Of a stretch of 64,000 nt of DNA, positions 36,546 through 45,455 are shown piece by piece (the stretch's first letter is position 1; each line of letters starts with the position of its first letter). Origin of the DNA: Imperialibacter sp. EC-SDR9 (GTDB taxonomy: Bacteria > Bacteroidota > Bacteroidia > Cytophagales > Cyclobacteriaceae); the NCBI RefSeq assembly GCF_902498805.1, contig NZ_LR701583.1, forward strand, positions 1 to 64,000, written 5' to 3'. Below the pieces are notes generated by a model. It was not told where the DNA came from, did no database searches, and saw only the letters and a program-made list of their open reading frames with translations. A program made the position numbers and the translations under genes.

Positions 36546-36986
36546 TCAACTTGCCCCCACTCCCATCGCCATCATGGCCCCGAGCAACGGAATAATAAGC
36601 ACAAGACTCAGCTCGATTCGCAGAATCATTTTCATCTTTTTTGGAATATCAATCACTTCTTCTGGATCACCCTTCCTTTCTTTCAAAAAGTAAAAAGTGG
36701 GAATCAGGGAAATGGCTCCAACTACACCAAACAGAATGAGCTTGGCATAAATGATCCAGCCATTGCTATAGAACTCAGCAGCCTTGCCAACACCAAACCA
36801 CAAGGTGAATCCGGCTCCCATTACCAGCAGAGCGCCAATACCGTACACGGCATCGACCATTGACAGCCTTTGTATGGCTTTGCGGGAAAGCTTATCTTCC
36901 AGGAGCAGGTGCTCCCCAACCAAGCTGCTGAATACAGCCAGAATACCCAGGTAGTGTAGGTACTTCACCAAAATGTAGGCAGTCAT
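36546..36986 (-). CDS. DUF2214 / CopD-like four-helix membrane protein
   Basis: A 146-residue protein with four membrane segments (about 5-25, 45-66, 76-98 and 122-142), preceded by the short conserved KYLHYLGILAVFSSLVGEHLLL. It fits the DUF2214 family, distant relatives of CopD-like membrane domains. Its function is unknown. It is separated from the DUF2911 gene by 7 bp on the same strand and is probably co-transcribed. Confidence 0.7.
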   Translation of the reverse strand: MTAYILVKYLHYLGILAVFSSLVGEHLLLEDKLSRKAIQRLSMVDAVYGIGALLVMGAGFTLWFGVGKAAEFYSNGWIIYAKLILFGVVGAISLIPTFYFLKERKGDPEEVIDIPKKMKMILRIELSLVLIIPLLGAMMAMGVGAS

Positions 36987-36993
36987 CTTACTA

Positions 36994-37542
36994 TTATTTA
37001 GCCTCGATGGGAATGGTGAACTTTACTTTTTCAAATGCTACGTTGATATCTACCCCACCATCAGCCGGAGATAGTGTGATTGTATGTTGTTCCGTGACAC
37101 TTCCATCTTTCACCACCGGCACCGTTGTGGTAAGAACATCTAGTTTATGATCAGCCTCAGAATAGCCCCAGTTTCCCAATTCGGTATTAAAAATTACCTC
37201 AAAGGTATCCGGTCCAGGAACTGCGTAAACCTTATACGTCCCCTTTTTAAGAGGCTTTCCATCAATACTTACGTCCCTATCAACTGTCACCTCTGTCGAC
37301 TCATTGGCTCCCAGCCTCCAGTAAACCCCATAAGGTTGCAGCGCCCCCTCCTCCTCTGTTCCAAAAATTACCCGATCACGAACAGAGGGGCGGCTGTAAG
37401 TCAAAGAAACTTTTACTCCGGCATTAGTTAGTTCGGCACTGCCAGCAGGGCTTAGCGTCCTGTTACGGTTATTCATATAAAACAGGGCAGCCGCAAGCAG
37501 CACCACAACCACACCGGCACCAATTAGTATTTTCTTGCGCAT
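36994..37542 (-). CDS. DUF2911 domain protein
   Basis: A 182-residue protein with an N-terminal membrane segment (about 5-24) and the DUF2911 motif: LSPAGSAELTNAG, VKVSLTYSRPSVRDRVIFG and YWRLGANESTEV. This family is common in Bacteroidota and has no established biochemical role. It lies 7 bp upstream of the DUF2214 gene. Confidence 0.85.
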   Translation of the reverse strand: MRKKILIGAGVVVVLLAAALFYMNNRNRTLSPAGSAELTNAGVKVSLTYSRPSVRDRVIFGTEEEGALQPYGVYWRLGANESTEVTVDRDVSIDGKPLKKGTYKVYAVPGPDTFEVIFNTELGNWGYSEADHKLDVLTTTVPVVKDGSVTEQHTITLSPADGGVDINVAFEKVKFTIPIEAK

Positions 37543-37609
37543 AGTAAGACAGATTTAATTGAAACGCCAATTTATGGAATTTTGATTGATCTGGTTGGAA
37601 AAGGAGCTT

Positions 37610-38656
37610 TTACCTTGTGGTAAATCTTAGTTGCCAATCCTGCTTCGCCAGCTCTGGGTTCTCAACGGTTGTATCTTCATCAAAAAGGCGTTGGAGGTTG
37701 TTGCCGGCAAGGTCCTCAATGGTTGGGTCAACAACCAGCACGTAGGAACCTGCCAACCAGGGCTTAGCTGACTTAAAAGTCAGTCCGGCTTCTCCAGCTA
37801 TGATTTCAAAAACGCCGTCAATTACTTGCCCGTTGGCACTTTCCCTCTTGATACCAAATTTCCCATCCAATGAGCCAAAGTCCATCGGCTCGCCGAATTG
37901 AACAGTAAGTGCATTGTTGCTGCCAGCAGATGGGGCCACCAGCTTCCATGTCTCAAGGTCGGGCTTCTCCCTGTCATCATCACCGGTGGAAAAAGGACGA
38001 CTAAATCGTTGACCTAACTGATCTCCTTTTTGGCTACTAAAAACTCCTTCGATTACCAACGAATATCGCTTGCCGGGTTGTAGTGGAGTGCCATGCATTT
38101 GATTGGGTTGCAAATCCCGTTTGATTTTCCCCGGATCAAACCAAAGAGTCAGGATGGTATTATCAGCGTTCCACAAGGCTGGTTGTAACGGCAATATCGC
38201 ACCAGGCAACCTCCGTCCATTTTCGTCTGCCACGTAAATGTGCTCATAGACGCCGTCTGCCCTCATAGGCTGATCAAATTTGACATACATCTTTAGCTGA
38301 TTGGCGGGAACAATATTTGAGCTTGGATAAACGGCCAGTACCATGGGGGGCGGCTCGTTACTACCCTCAAAACGAAAATTGGCAAGCAACTTCTCCCCTT
38401 CCCGGATCACATACTCCTGCCCTTCAGCAAAGGGAATGGCCGCTCTGAAAATAGTCTTGTCTCCTTCGGTAAGAAAATGTCCAAAAATGGGTTTGGGGTT
38501 ATTCTGGAGTCCAACTGAAAGTCTTTTTAGGTCGCCAGTGTAAGGAAACTGAATGGCTACTGCCTTTCCCTCCTCCAAAATGAACTCAGGAGAAAGTTGA
38601 GCAGTAGCCACAAAGCAACTTAAAACCAGCAGGGGTGTTAAGTAATATTTCTTCAA
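37610..38656 (-). CDS. Secreted protein with Ig-like (SbsA-type) domains
   Basis: A 348-residue exported protein (signal peptide 1-19, ending TAQ). Two or three repeats of a beta-sandwich pattern are visible, such as VYPSSNIVPANQLKMYVKFD with later LTVQFGEPMDFGSLDGKFG, typical of bacterial Ig-like / SbsA-Ig modules. It follows the gene at 38669-39769 by 12 bp. Its function is unknown, and the pair may act together at the cell surface. Confidence 0.65.
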   Translation of the reverse strand: MKKYYLTPLLVLSCFVATAQLSPEFILEEGKAVAIQFPYTGDLKRLSVGLQNNPKPIFGHFLTEGDKTIFRAAIPFAEGQEYVIREGEKLLANFRFEGSNEPPPMVLAVYPSSNIVPANQLKMYVKFDQPMRADGVYEHIYVADENGRRLPGAILPLQPALWNADNTILTLWFDPGKIKRDLQPNQMHGTPLQPGKRYSLVIEGVFSSQKGDQLGQRFSRPFSTGDDDREKPDLETWKLVAPSAGSNNALTVQFGEPMDFGSLDGKFGIKRESANGQVIDGVFEIIAGEAGLTFKSAKPWLAGSYVLVVDPTIEDLAGNNLQRLFDEDTTVENPELAKQDWQLRFTTR

Positions 38657-38668
38657 GTATGGGTGAAT

Positions 38669-39769
38669 TTACAACCAGAAATCATTGCCAGTGATAAGGT
38701 TGAGATCGCCATTGGCTTCTCTTTTCAGCATCACAAAGTTCTTGTCTCCTAATTTATCCAGCTGCACAACATTTACCATAGGAAGAGCTATGAAATTCAC
38801 ACCACCGGTTTTGCCAGGCTCCTCTATCGGCTCTGTCAGGCTACCTTCGAATCCGGCAATGTCAGAAAATCTCACTTTCATTACCGAACGATTACTATTG
38901 GCCATCAAAAGAAAGCTTTCACCGCCTCTATCAATCACTACCATATCGAGAGGCGTATTGCCGGCACCAAATTCGGCTACAGTGCGGCCTTTGATGTGTT
39001 TGCCACCTTTCAGTTCATCCATCGGAAAAAGCACCAGCGGCGTACATGTGTAGCTAGCAACCAGATAGTCTTTGCCGTTAATCGTGCCTGTCGTAAAGGT
39101 TTTAACTGGTGCGTAAGTCTCAAAGCGGCCGTGTGCAGCGTGGTATATTTCCAGTGATGCATCGTCGTGGCTTTTCCCGAAAGGAAACGCCATGCTTCGA
39201 AAAGTGGAGCTGAACTCGGCATTGCTCAAGCCCGTCACCATCACTTTTCCATTCTTGAACTCAATGTCGGATACTGTCCACACCCGCTGAGCCCTGCCTC
39301 TGTCGTCCTTGTAGTCTTCAGCGTAGGCGTTTTCAATTCCTCTCGAAGAATAGGAAACTTTATCGAGAGGAACCCACTCAATTTTATCGCCAATGAGTTT
39401 CAAAAGCACTGGCGTTCCATCCTGGTTGTGAACAGCGAAATAGGGAACATTCGATAGTGGATTCACTACCATGTCCTGGATGGAAATCTTATCGGCAGTA
39501 GTCCCGAGCGCAGCCGCAATAGCCACGTCCACATTTTTCATTTCTATTTTGGCCGGAGCTTCCGTGGCCTTTGCATCTTTTGTGTCGAGAGCAACAATAG
39601 AAGCCGATTTAGAATCCCCGATAAATAGGATGCCTTCCGGCCCAAATGTCATCGCATTGATTGACTTGATGTTTGGATTGCCGTCTTTGAAATTGGCTTT
39701 CAGGGATTTCTCTTCCGCCGAGGCGATAAAGAAGAGCATCGAAAAGAAGACTGTAAGTAGTTTTTTCAT
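38669..39769 (-). CDS. Exported beta-propeller-like protein of unknown function
   Basis: A 366-residue protein with a signal peptide (1-18). The mature region has regularly spaced strand pairs (INAMTFGPEGILFIGD, VVNPLSNVPYFAVHNQ, DMVVIDRGGESFLLMANSNR) suggestive of a beta-propeller. No catalytic motif is visible. It is the first gene of a pair with the Ig-like protein gene and begins after a 380-bp region that may carry regulatory sites. Confidence 0.65.
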   Translation of the reverse strand: MKKLLTVFFSMLFFIASAEEKSLKANFKDGNPNIKSINAMTFGPEGILFIGDSKSASIVALDTKDAKATEAPAKIEMKNVDVAIAAALGTTADKISIQDMVVNPLSNVPYFAVHNQDGTPVLLKLIGDKIEWVPLDKVSYSSRGIENAYAEDYKDDRGRAQRVWTVSDIEFKNGKVMVTGLSNAEFSSTFRSMAFPFGKSHDDASLEIYHAAHGRFETYAPVKTFTTGTINGKDYLVASYTCTPLVLFPMDELKGGKHIKGRTVAEFGAGNTPLDMVVIDRGGESFLLMANSNRSVMKVRFSDIAGFEGSLTEPIEEPGKTGGVNFIALPMVNVVQLDKLGDKNFVMLKREANGDLNLITGNDFWL

Positions 39770-40151
39770 AGCGTTGGAATTTAGTATACTTTGTTAACCA
39801 TTTCATCACCAATAAGTTAAAAGTTAATTATAAGCGGTTACAATTGCCAGCATTGGGCCAAAGAAAGTCCTTTAACGGACATGAAACTTAGGCTACACGG
39901 CATAGATGATAAATCCTTGGTTAGTTAGAGCCGGTTATTTCAACCTGAGGAATCATTGGTTTTTACAATTGAAAGGAAGCGTGCAAACCAGTCTATCCCA
40001 AATTTGCTTCGTTCCCAATATTCCGGTTATCACAAAGGTTGATTTTATGTTTTGACTTCCACTTATTAAGTGAGATATTACACTGTTGCCGCCAACAAAC
40101 AATACTGGTAGCGATTGAACACGTACTGCTACATACCTAACCCTACCTCAA
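39770..40151. other. Long divergent intergenic region with palindromic sites
   Basis: This is the longest gap in the window and carries the promoters of two divergent genes. AGTTAA is repeated twice near 39815-39827, and CACTTA and TAAGTG arms with a one-base centre lie at 40060-40072. No open frame is credible and no complete -33/-7 pair is convincing. The dyads may be operator sites, but nothing links them to a particular regulator. Confidence 0.4.
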
Positions 40152-41249
40152 ATGAAAAGATTTGAAGCATTGGATATTTTTCGTGGGATGACGATCTGTC
40201 TGATGATCATTGTAAACACACCTGGCGATGGGGCCTCCACTTTTTCCCTGCTACTTCATGCCGACTGGCACGGTTTCACCCCGACCGATCTTGTCTTCCC
40301 GTCGTTTCTTTTTGCAGTGGGCAATGCCCTGGCTTTTGTGATGCCCAAATGGAAGGACTGGGAGTTTAAAGAGGTTTTTCTGAAGCTTTTGAAGCGATCC
40401 GCCGTCATCTTCCTTCTGGGCTTTATCATGTACTGGTTTCCTTTCTTCAGGCAGGATGCGTCCGGTGCATGGTCGTTTATACCGTTTTCAGACACAAGAA
40501 TACTTGGTGTGCTGCAACGGATTGCCATTTGCTACTTCGCCGGTGCGTTGATGATCCATTTCTTTTCCACCAAAACGCTGTACTGGGTATCCGGAGGGCT
40601 GTTGCTCGGCTACTGGGCAATTATGTCGTGGTTTGGCGACCTCACCATGCTGGGCAATGCCGGGCAAACACTGGATCTCCTGATTTTAGGCGAAGGGCAT
40701 ATGTACCACGGAGAAGGTGTCGCTTTTGAGCCGGAAGGGATACTTAGTACGCTGCCTTCCATTGTCAACGTAATTGGTGGCTACCTCCTGGGGCTTTATC
40801 TCAAGGAGGGTGTCAACTACGAAAAACTGGCCAAGGTCATGCTATATGGTGCCTACATATTGTTGGTCGCCTATTTGTGGAACTTCATTTTCCCTTTCAA
40901 CAAGAAGCTTTGGACAAGCTCTTTTGTGGTTCTTACTATTGGATTGGACTTCATCATCATTGGAATTATCATCTACCTGACCGAGTTTTCTGCTAAGCCA
41001 TACAAATTCAGCTTTTTCCAGACCTTCGGAAAGAACCCTCTTTTCATCTATTTGCTTTCCGAATACCTGGCCATCACTATGTATGTTGTCAAAATAGGAG
41101 ACAGAAGTCTTTTCCGTGTGGTTTATGAGAGTCTTTTCAGTTGGCTGCCTCCCTATATCAACTCGCTGGCCTTCGCTATTGTATTTATGATGATTTGCTG
41201 GGCAGCCGGCAAATGGCTTGAGAAAAGAAATATTTACATCAAGGTGTGA
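40152..41249 (+). CDS. Heparan-alpha-glucosaminide N-acetyltransferase-like membrane protein
   Basis: A 365-residue protein with about ten membrane segments, of the NagX/HGSNAT-type acyltransferase group (DUF5009/DUF1624). The N-terminal MKRFEALDIFRGMTICLMII and the HADWHGFTPTDLVFPSF motif, which carries conserved His residues, are typical. Bacterial relatives may acetylate amino sugars across the inner membrane, but the reaction is not shown. It is transcribed alone and ends at a strong hairpin shared with the convergent gene. Confidence 0.85.
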   Translation: MKRFEALDIFRGMTICLMIIVNTPGDGASTFSLLLHADWHGFTPTDLVFPSFLFAVGNALAFVMPKWKDWEFKEVFLKLLKRSAVIFLLGFIMYWFPFFRQDASGAWSFIPFSDTRILGVLQRIAICYFAGALMIHFFSTKTLYWVSGGLLLGYWAIMSWFGDLTMLGNAGQTLDLLILGEGHMYHGEGVAFEPEGILSTLPSIVNVIGGYLLGLYLKEGVNYEKLAKVMLYGAYILLVAYLWNFIFPFNKKLWTSSFVVLTIGLDFIIIGIIIYLTEFSAKPYKFSFFQTFGKNPLFIYLLSEYLAITMYVVKIGDRSLFRVVYESLFSWLPPYINSLAFAIVFMMICWAAGKWLEKRNIYIKV

Positions 41250-41253
41250 AAAA

Positions 41254-41283
41254 AGCAGAGGGATCCGGCGAAAGATCCCTCTT
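41254..41283 (-). terminator. Intrinsic terminator for the coiled-coil lipoprotein gene
   Basis: AGAGGGATC (41257-41265) and GATCCCTCT (41274-41282) form a nine-bp perfect stem with an eight-base loop. Read on the minus strand it is followed by GC and then six T residues, a strong intrinsic terminator for the gene at 41308-42213. On the plus strand no T run follows, so termination of the acyltransferase gene there is less certain. Confidence 0.85.
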
Positions 41284-41307
41284 AGATGAACAAAACTGAT
41301 GACTGGG

Positions 41308-42213
41308 CTAATTAACCACTGCCACCAGGTACTTTGAAGATTTCCAAAACTCTTCAGGGTTGGTTATTACCAGGGTAGAGAAGTCGCCGCTCTCGTCTTC
41401 TCTCACATTGTAAGAGTCACCAGGGTGGTTTGTCACGATGTCAACTTTTTTACCGGCAAGTAGTATTTCGTTTGTTGCTGTGATGTCGATGCGTTCAAAT
41501 GAAGCATTGTTAAAATCAGCGTTCAGTTTTTCAACTTTGCCCAATCCTAATACTCCCCCCTCTTTTGTAACGACTTGCTCCTCCTTCAGTTTCTTATAGG
41601 TGCCTGTTGCTACATAGCCGGTGTTCAACTGCTCCTGCTGCGTGGCCAGCAAGTCACTTTGTTCGTTTATTGTGGTCTCATTTTCCAGTTTAACCCCATT
41701 AAGGGTGTCCACTTTCATCGAAAGTACTGCCACATTGTCTAAGAGCTCTTTATTGGAAGTATTCAATGCTGCCAGCGTAACTTTCAACTCGTTCACTTCC
41801 TCATCCTTTTCTTCTACCCGGGCCTGAAGATTGTTTACCAACTTGTTGAATTCTTTCATCTTAACAGACGAGCCCTGCAGGCTTTTCTGCAACTCAGCAA
41901 TTCGGGCCTTGTTATCTGCCAGAAGTGCGTTAATTGCTTTTATGTCTGCTACAATTGCCTTCTCGGCTGAGGACGAATTTTCCACCTCGTTCGACGTGGC
42001 AAGCCCTATTTTCTCTTCACGCTCCTTTATCTCCGCCAGGTTACTTTCAATCTCATTGAACGTTACGAGGTAGCTATTGAGCGTTTCCTCCAGCCTGTCA
42101 TTCTCACCCTTGAGCGTTACATTTTCAGTTGTCAAATTCTCCACCTTTTCCTTGTTGCAGCCAGCTAAAATCAGCGGCACGGCTACAAACAGAATCAACT
42201 TGTAATTTTTCAT
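41308..42213 (-). CDS. Coiled-coil lipoprotein
   Basis: A 301-residue lipoprotein (signal ending LAGC, Cys about 19). The mature part is a long predicted coiled coil (about 25-215) rich in E, K, L and N heptads, followed by a compact C-terminal domain (about 220-301; SFERIDITATNEILLAGKKVDIV, NPEEFWKSSKYLVAVV). No family is recognised. The neighbouring coiled-coil inner-membrane protein, PBP1A and LRR protein suggest an envelope role. It is preceded by a long palindrome and a 242-bp gap. Confidence 0.65.
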   Translation of the reverse strand: MKNYKLILFVAVPLILAGCNKEKVENLTTENVTLKGENDRLEETLNSYLVTFNEIESNLAEIKEREEKIGLATSNEVENSSSAEKAIVADIKAINALLADNKARIAELQKSLQGSSVKMKEFNKLVNNLQARVEEKDEEVNELKVTLAALNTSNKELLDNVAVLSMKVDTLNGVKLENETTINEQSDLLATQQEQLNTGYVATGTYKKLKEEQVVTKEGGVLGLGKVEKLNADFNNASFERIDITATNEILLAGKKVDIVTNHPGDSYNVREDESGDFSTLVITNPEEFWKSSKYLVAVVN

Positions 42214-42270
42214 AGCTAATTGGTTTATGGTAAAAAACTTATCGACTCACTCGTTTCGAGCACAACACTT

Positions 42271-42304
42271 AAAATACGATAAATTATATAATTTATTGTA
42301 TTTT
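42271..42304. repeat. 34-bp near-perfect palindrome
   Basis: Two 16-base arms flank a central TA. The arms match except at one position, where a G faces a T, which pairs in RNA. The AT-rich core is ATAAATTATATAATTTAT. It lies 58 bp upstream of the lipoprotein gene start (42213) and past the stop of the 42456-43085 gene. It may be an operator or a transcript hairpin; the T run expected of a terminator is absent on either side. Confidence 0.65.
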
Positions 42305-42339
42305 GCTAAGTAAAATTAGGGTTTGTTACGGGTAGACAG

Positions 42340-42437
42340 ACCGAAGAATGCCTGTAGTGCGTTTGAACAACGAAAAAGGGTTCTTCGGTACTAGAAACTA
42401 ACTAAGTGGGTGGATTAACCAGGGTAGTCTCACCCAC
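42340..42437. repeat. Two inverted repeats in the intergenic region
   Basis: ACCGAAGAA (42340-42348) and TTCTTCGGT (42381-42389) are nine-bp arms with a 32-base spacer. GTGGGTG (42406-42412) and CACCCAC (42431-42437) are seven-bp arms with an 18-base loop. With the palindrome at 42271, the intergenic region is unusually structured and may hold a regulatory leader. Confidence 0.45.
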
Positions 42438-42455
42438 ATACAACAAAGTAAAGGG

Positions 42456-43085
42456 CTATCTGCCAGCCGGAGTCTTTCTTCGAACTTCGTCCAATTGATT
42501 CACAGCTGTTTGTAATTCACGTTTCAGTTTTACCTGCTTTTCATTGGATCGTTGACGAAGCTCCTCAAGTTCATCAGATACCTGGGCCAGGTCTCTCTTG
42601 GCTCGGTTAGTAATGGAATGGCTGTTCTTGAATGAAACATACATGATGCCCAGCAAAACCAGCAGCCCCCCTACAATTCCCCAAACCACCACATTGTAGA
42701 AGGACTTATTGAGTGACATCCCGAGAAAACTAATCTCGCTATTAACTTCTTCGCTGGCCTGAAGTTGCTCATTGACTACGGCCAGACTATCGTTAGCGGC
42801 TTCCAGTGTTGAGTTGATATTAGCTATGGCAGTTTTAACATCCGCTATTTCTTTGCGATAGCTTACCAAACTATCTTCCACTTCTCCCCAAAAGCTGTTG
42901 AGCTGTTGGGTGGCGATCACTTTGTATTTTTCGTAAGTCTCCGCATCTTCCACCATTTTTTTGTACTTGGCCTGCAGCGTACCATTTTCATCACTTTGTT
43001 TGCCAAATGCCATCCCGGCATTAAGCCCGATCAAAAGGATAAGCACCCCACCCCTTCTGATCTCCGGTAAAATCATTCCTTTCAT
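42456..43085 (-). CDS. Coiled-coil inner-membrane protein, Bacteroidota-specific family
   Basis: A 209-residue protein: signal or membrane segment (about 10-30), a periplasmic coiled coil (about 35-115), a membrane segment (about 125-150; SFLGMSLNKSFYNVVVWGIV then GGLLVLLGIMYVSF) and a basic cytoplasmic coiled coil (about 155-205). From memory, similar proteins in this phylum are sometimes labelled tRNA (guanine-N1)-methyltransferase; nothing here supports that, as no methyltransferase motif is present. It follows the PBP1A gene by 29 bp and may tether envelope machinery. Confidence 0.7.
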   Translation of the reverse strand: MKGMILPEIRRGGVLILLIGLNAGMAFGKQSDENGTLQAKYKKMVEDAETYEKYKVIATQQLNSFWGEVEDSLVSYRKEIADVKTAIANINSTLEAANDSLAVVNEQLQASEEVNSEISFLGMSLNKSFYNVVVWGIVGGLLVLLGIMYVSFKNSHSITNRAKRDLAQVSDELEELRQRSNEKQVKLKRELQTAVNQLDEVRRKTPAGR

Positions 43086-43114
43086 AGCTAATCATTTAAA
43101 ATAAACACTGGTTA

Positions 43115-45409
43115 CTAATTTTCCTTCTTTTTAAAAATGCTCTTTATTTTTGATAAAAAGCCCTTCTTTTTCTCCTCACCAAAGTCCCTTACTTCCTGTT
43201 CTTTTCTCGTAAGCAGTCCCTTAATGAATCCTTCCTTTTCTTTAAACGGATCACAATCAACTAAATGCAATAAGTCATCCGAAGGAGCAGCGAATCTCTC
43301 TCGGGTAATGCCATTATAATGACTGTCTTTATTGAGTTTTTCCAGGAAGAATGCAAATATAGGCAAAGCTGATGAAGCTCCCTGCCCTAATATAGTACTT
43401 TTAAAATAAATTTTAGGATTATTTGCACCAACCCAAGTGACTGTCACCAAATTTGGGAGCATTCCCACAAACCACCCGTCACGGTTCGACTGAGTAGTAC
43501 CGGTTTTGCCTGCTATCGTATTGGAGAGGTTGTACCTGGAGTGAAGTCGTTTTCCAGTTCCGTCTTTTACCACTGCCTGCATCATGTCCAGCATGATCTT
43601 GCTTGTGTTTTCGCTCATGGCCGCTTGCTGCTCGTCGGCAACAAACTCTTCCAATACCTTCCCTTCGCCATCCTCCACTCTTAACAACATTTGAGGTGCG
43701 ACGGATATCCCATGATTGAGGAAAGCAGCGTAAGCCCCTGCCAGCTCTATTGTCGAAATGTCTGCTGTGCCTAGCGCCAGTGAGGGCACTTCCGGCAATG
43801 CGCTCGAGATATTAAGGTTTCTGGCCAACTTTACTGCTGACGCAATTCCTGTTTCTTCCAACACTTTCACCGACACGGTATTGACGGAGTGCGTCAAAGC
43901 CCCTTTCATAGTATAGAAGTTATGGGTCTCCGCTTCGGCATTTTCGGGCGCCCAGTTCTCCATGTTTTCGTAAGTAATTTGCTTCGAAGAAAAGTAGTCG
44001 CATGGCTTCACTCCATTCTCGAGGGCGCTGGCAAAAACAAAGGGCTTGAATGTAGACCCCACTTGTCTTTTCGTGTTGACGTTTACGTGGTCATATTCAA
44101 AGTATTGATGGTTAATACCACCAACCCAGGCCCTCACAGCCCCGGTTTTCGGATCCATCGCCACGAAACCGGCCTGTAAAAATTTGAGGTAATGCTGCAC
44201 ACTGTCGTACACACTTGCCTTTACCTCTTTATTTCCAGCCCATTCAAAAAGCTCCATCGTTCTTTCCTTATGCAACGAGTCGGATATCTCCTTTTCTGTC
44301 AGTCCTTTTTTCAGGAGAGAAAGATAAATGGGCGTTTGCTTAACTGCATGCTCTATCAGCGACTTGTTCTCTAGCCATGGAGCGTTGTTTCCCCACTCCT
44401 TTTCGAAGGCGGTTTGCAGCGCTGCCATATGCTTCTGCATAGCAAGCTCTGCCGCTTGCTGCATGCCGGCATCCAGCGTGGTGTATATTTTCAGTCCATC
44501 GGTATACAAATTGTAGGGTGACCCATCGGCTTTGAAATTACTTTTGCACCATTCCAGCAATTGCATCCGTATCTGCTCTCTGAAATACGGCGCAGGGCCT
44601 TCATGCAGGGTCATTTTGGTATAGTCCAGCTGTATCGGCAAATCCTGGTAGGCATGAAGCTCCAGTTCGGTCAGGTAACCGTATTTATTCATCTGCGATA
44701 AGACTACATTCCTTCTGTTCAGTGATCTCTCTGGAAACACCCTTGGATTGTAAGCGTAGTTGCCTTTCAACATGCCAACCAGCACAGCGGCCTGGTCTAT
44801 CGTTAAGTCATTCACCGACGCATTGTAGAACCGCCTCGAAGCACTTTCCACACCAAATACATGATCACCAAAGGGAACGGTGTTGAGGTATAGCGCTATG
44901 ATCTCATTCTTGCTGTAGACTTCTTCCAGCTTTTCAGCGATAGCCATTTCTCTGAATTTGTTAACCGGAATGCTCAGAAGTCCGAAATCCTGCCGTGGGA
45001 AGAGGTTTTTGGCTAGCTGTTGGGTAATAGTACTGCCGCCACCTGCGCTGTTGTCCTGCAAAACGATCGTTTTGAAAAACACCCGCAAAAGACTCTTGTA
45101 GTCGATGCCATGATGCTCGAAAAAGCGGGCGTCCTCGGTAGCAATCAGCGCATTGACAACGTGAGTTGGAAGGTAGTCGTAATCCACCGAGGTTCTGTCG
45201 TACAAGTAGTATTTACCGAGAAGGTCGCCGTTGGAGAAATAGATTTCAGACGCCTGGTTGTTTCTTATGCTTTGAATTTCGACGGCATCCGGAATAGCTC
45301 CGAACAATCCCGCCTTCACTCCCCACCAGACAAAGAATGGAGATGCAAACAGTATAAATGACAAAGTGAGCAAGCCGTAAACCAGCTTCCTCGTTCGATT
45401 AGATCCCAT
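43115..45409 (-). CDS. Class A penicillin-binding protein (PBP1A-like)
   Basis: A 764-residue bifunctional murein synthase. A membrane anchor (about 10-30) is followed by the glycosyltransferase domain (ATEDARFFEHHGID; GGGSTITQQLAKNLFPRQ) and the transpeptidase domain with STFK in RQVGSTFKPFVFASALENG, SVN in TLTHSVNTVSV-type sequence (here THSVNTVSVKV) and KTGT in IAGKTGTTQSNRDGW. It polymerises and crosslinks peptidoglycan. Its co-orientation with the LRR protein and coiled-coil proteins (46- and 29-bp gaps) suggests a shared envelope task. Confidence 0.95.
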   Translation of the reverse strand: MGSNRTRKLVYGLLTLSFILFASPFFVWWGVKAGLFGAIPDAVEIQSIRNNQASEIYFSNGDLLGKYYLYDRTSVDYDYLPTHVVNALIATEDARFFEHHGIDYKSLLRVFFKTIVLQDNSAGGGSTITQQLAKNLFPRQDFGLLSIPVNKFREMAIAEKLEEVYSKNEIIALYLNTVPFGDHVFGVESASRRFYNASVNDLTIDQAAVLVGMLKGNYAYNPRVFPERSLNRRNVVLSQMNKYGYLTELELHAYQDLPIQLDYTKMTLHEGPAPYFREQIRMQLLEWCKSNFKADGSPYNLYTDGLKIYTTLDAGMQQAAELAMQKHMAALQTAFEKEWGNNAPWLENKSLIEHAVKQTPIYLSLLKKGLTEKEISDSLHKERTMELFEWAGNKEVKASVYDSVQHYLKFLQAGFVAMDPKTGAVRAWVGGINHQYFEYDHVNVNTKRQVGSTFKPFVFASALENGVKPCDYFSSKQITYENMENWAPENAEAETHNFYTMKGALTHSVNTVSVKVLEETGIASAVKLARNLNISSALPEVPSLALGTADISTIELAGAYAAFLNHGISVAPQMLLRVEDGEGKVLEEFVADEQQAAMSENTSKIMLDMMQAVVKDGTGKRLHSRYNLSNTIAGKTGTTQSNRDGWFVGMLPNLVTVTWVGANNPKIYFKSTILGQGASSALPIFAFFLEKLNKDSHYNGITRERFAAPSDDLLHLVDCDPFKEKEGFIKGLLTRKEQEVRDFGEEKKKGFLSKIKSIFKKKEN

Positions 45410-45455
45410 AGCTAAATAAAATAGGTTAACAACGGAAGCCAGTTCCGAAGTTGAT

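Noticed and set aside
42456-43085. Label tRNA (guanine-N1)-methyltransferase for the coiled-coil membrane protein
   Set aside because: The sequence is a signal or membrane segment plus coiled coils, with no SAM-binding or knot motif.
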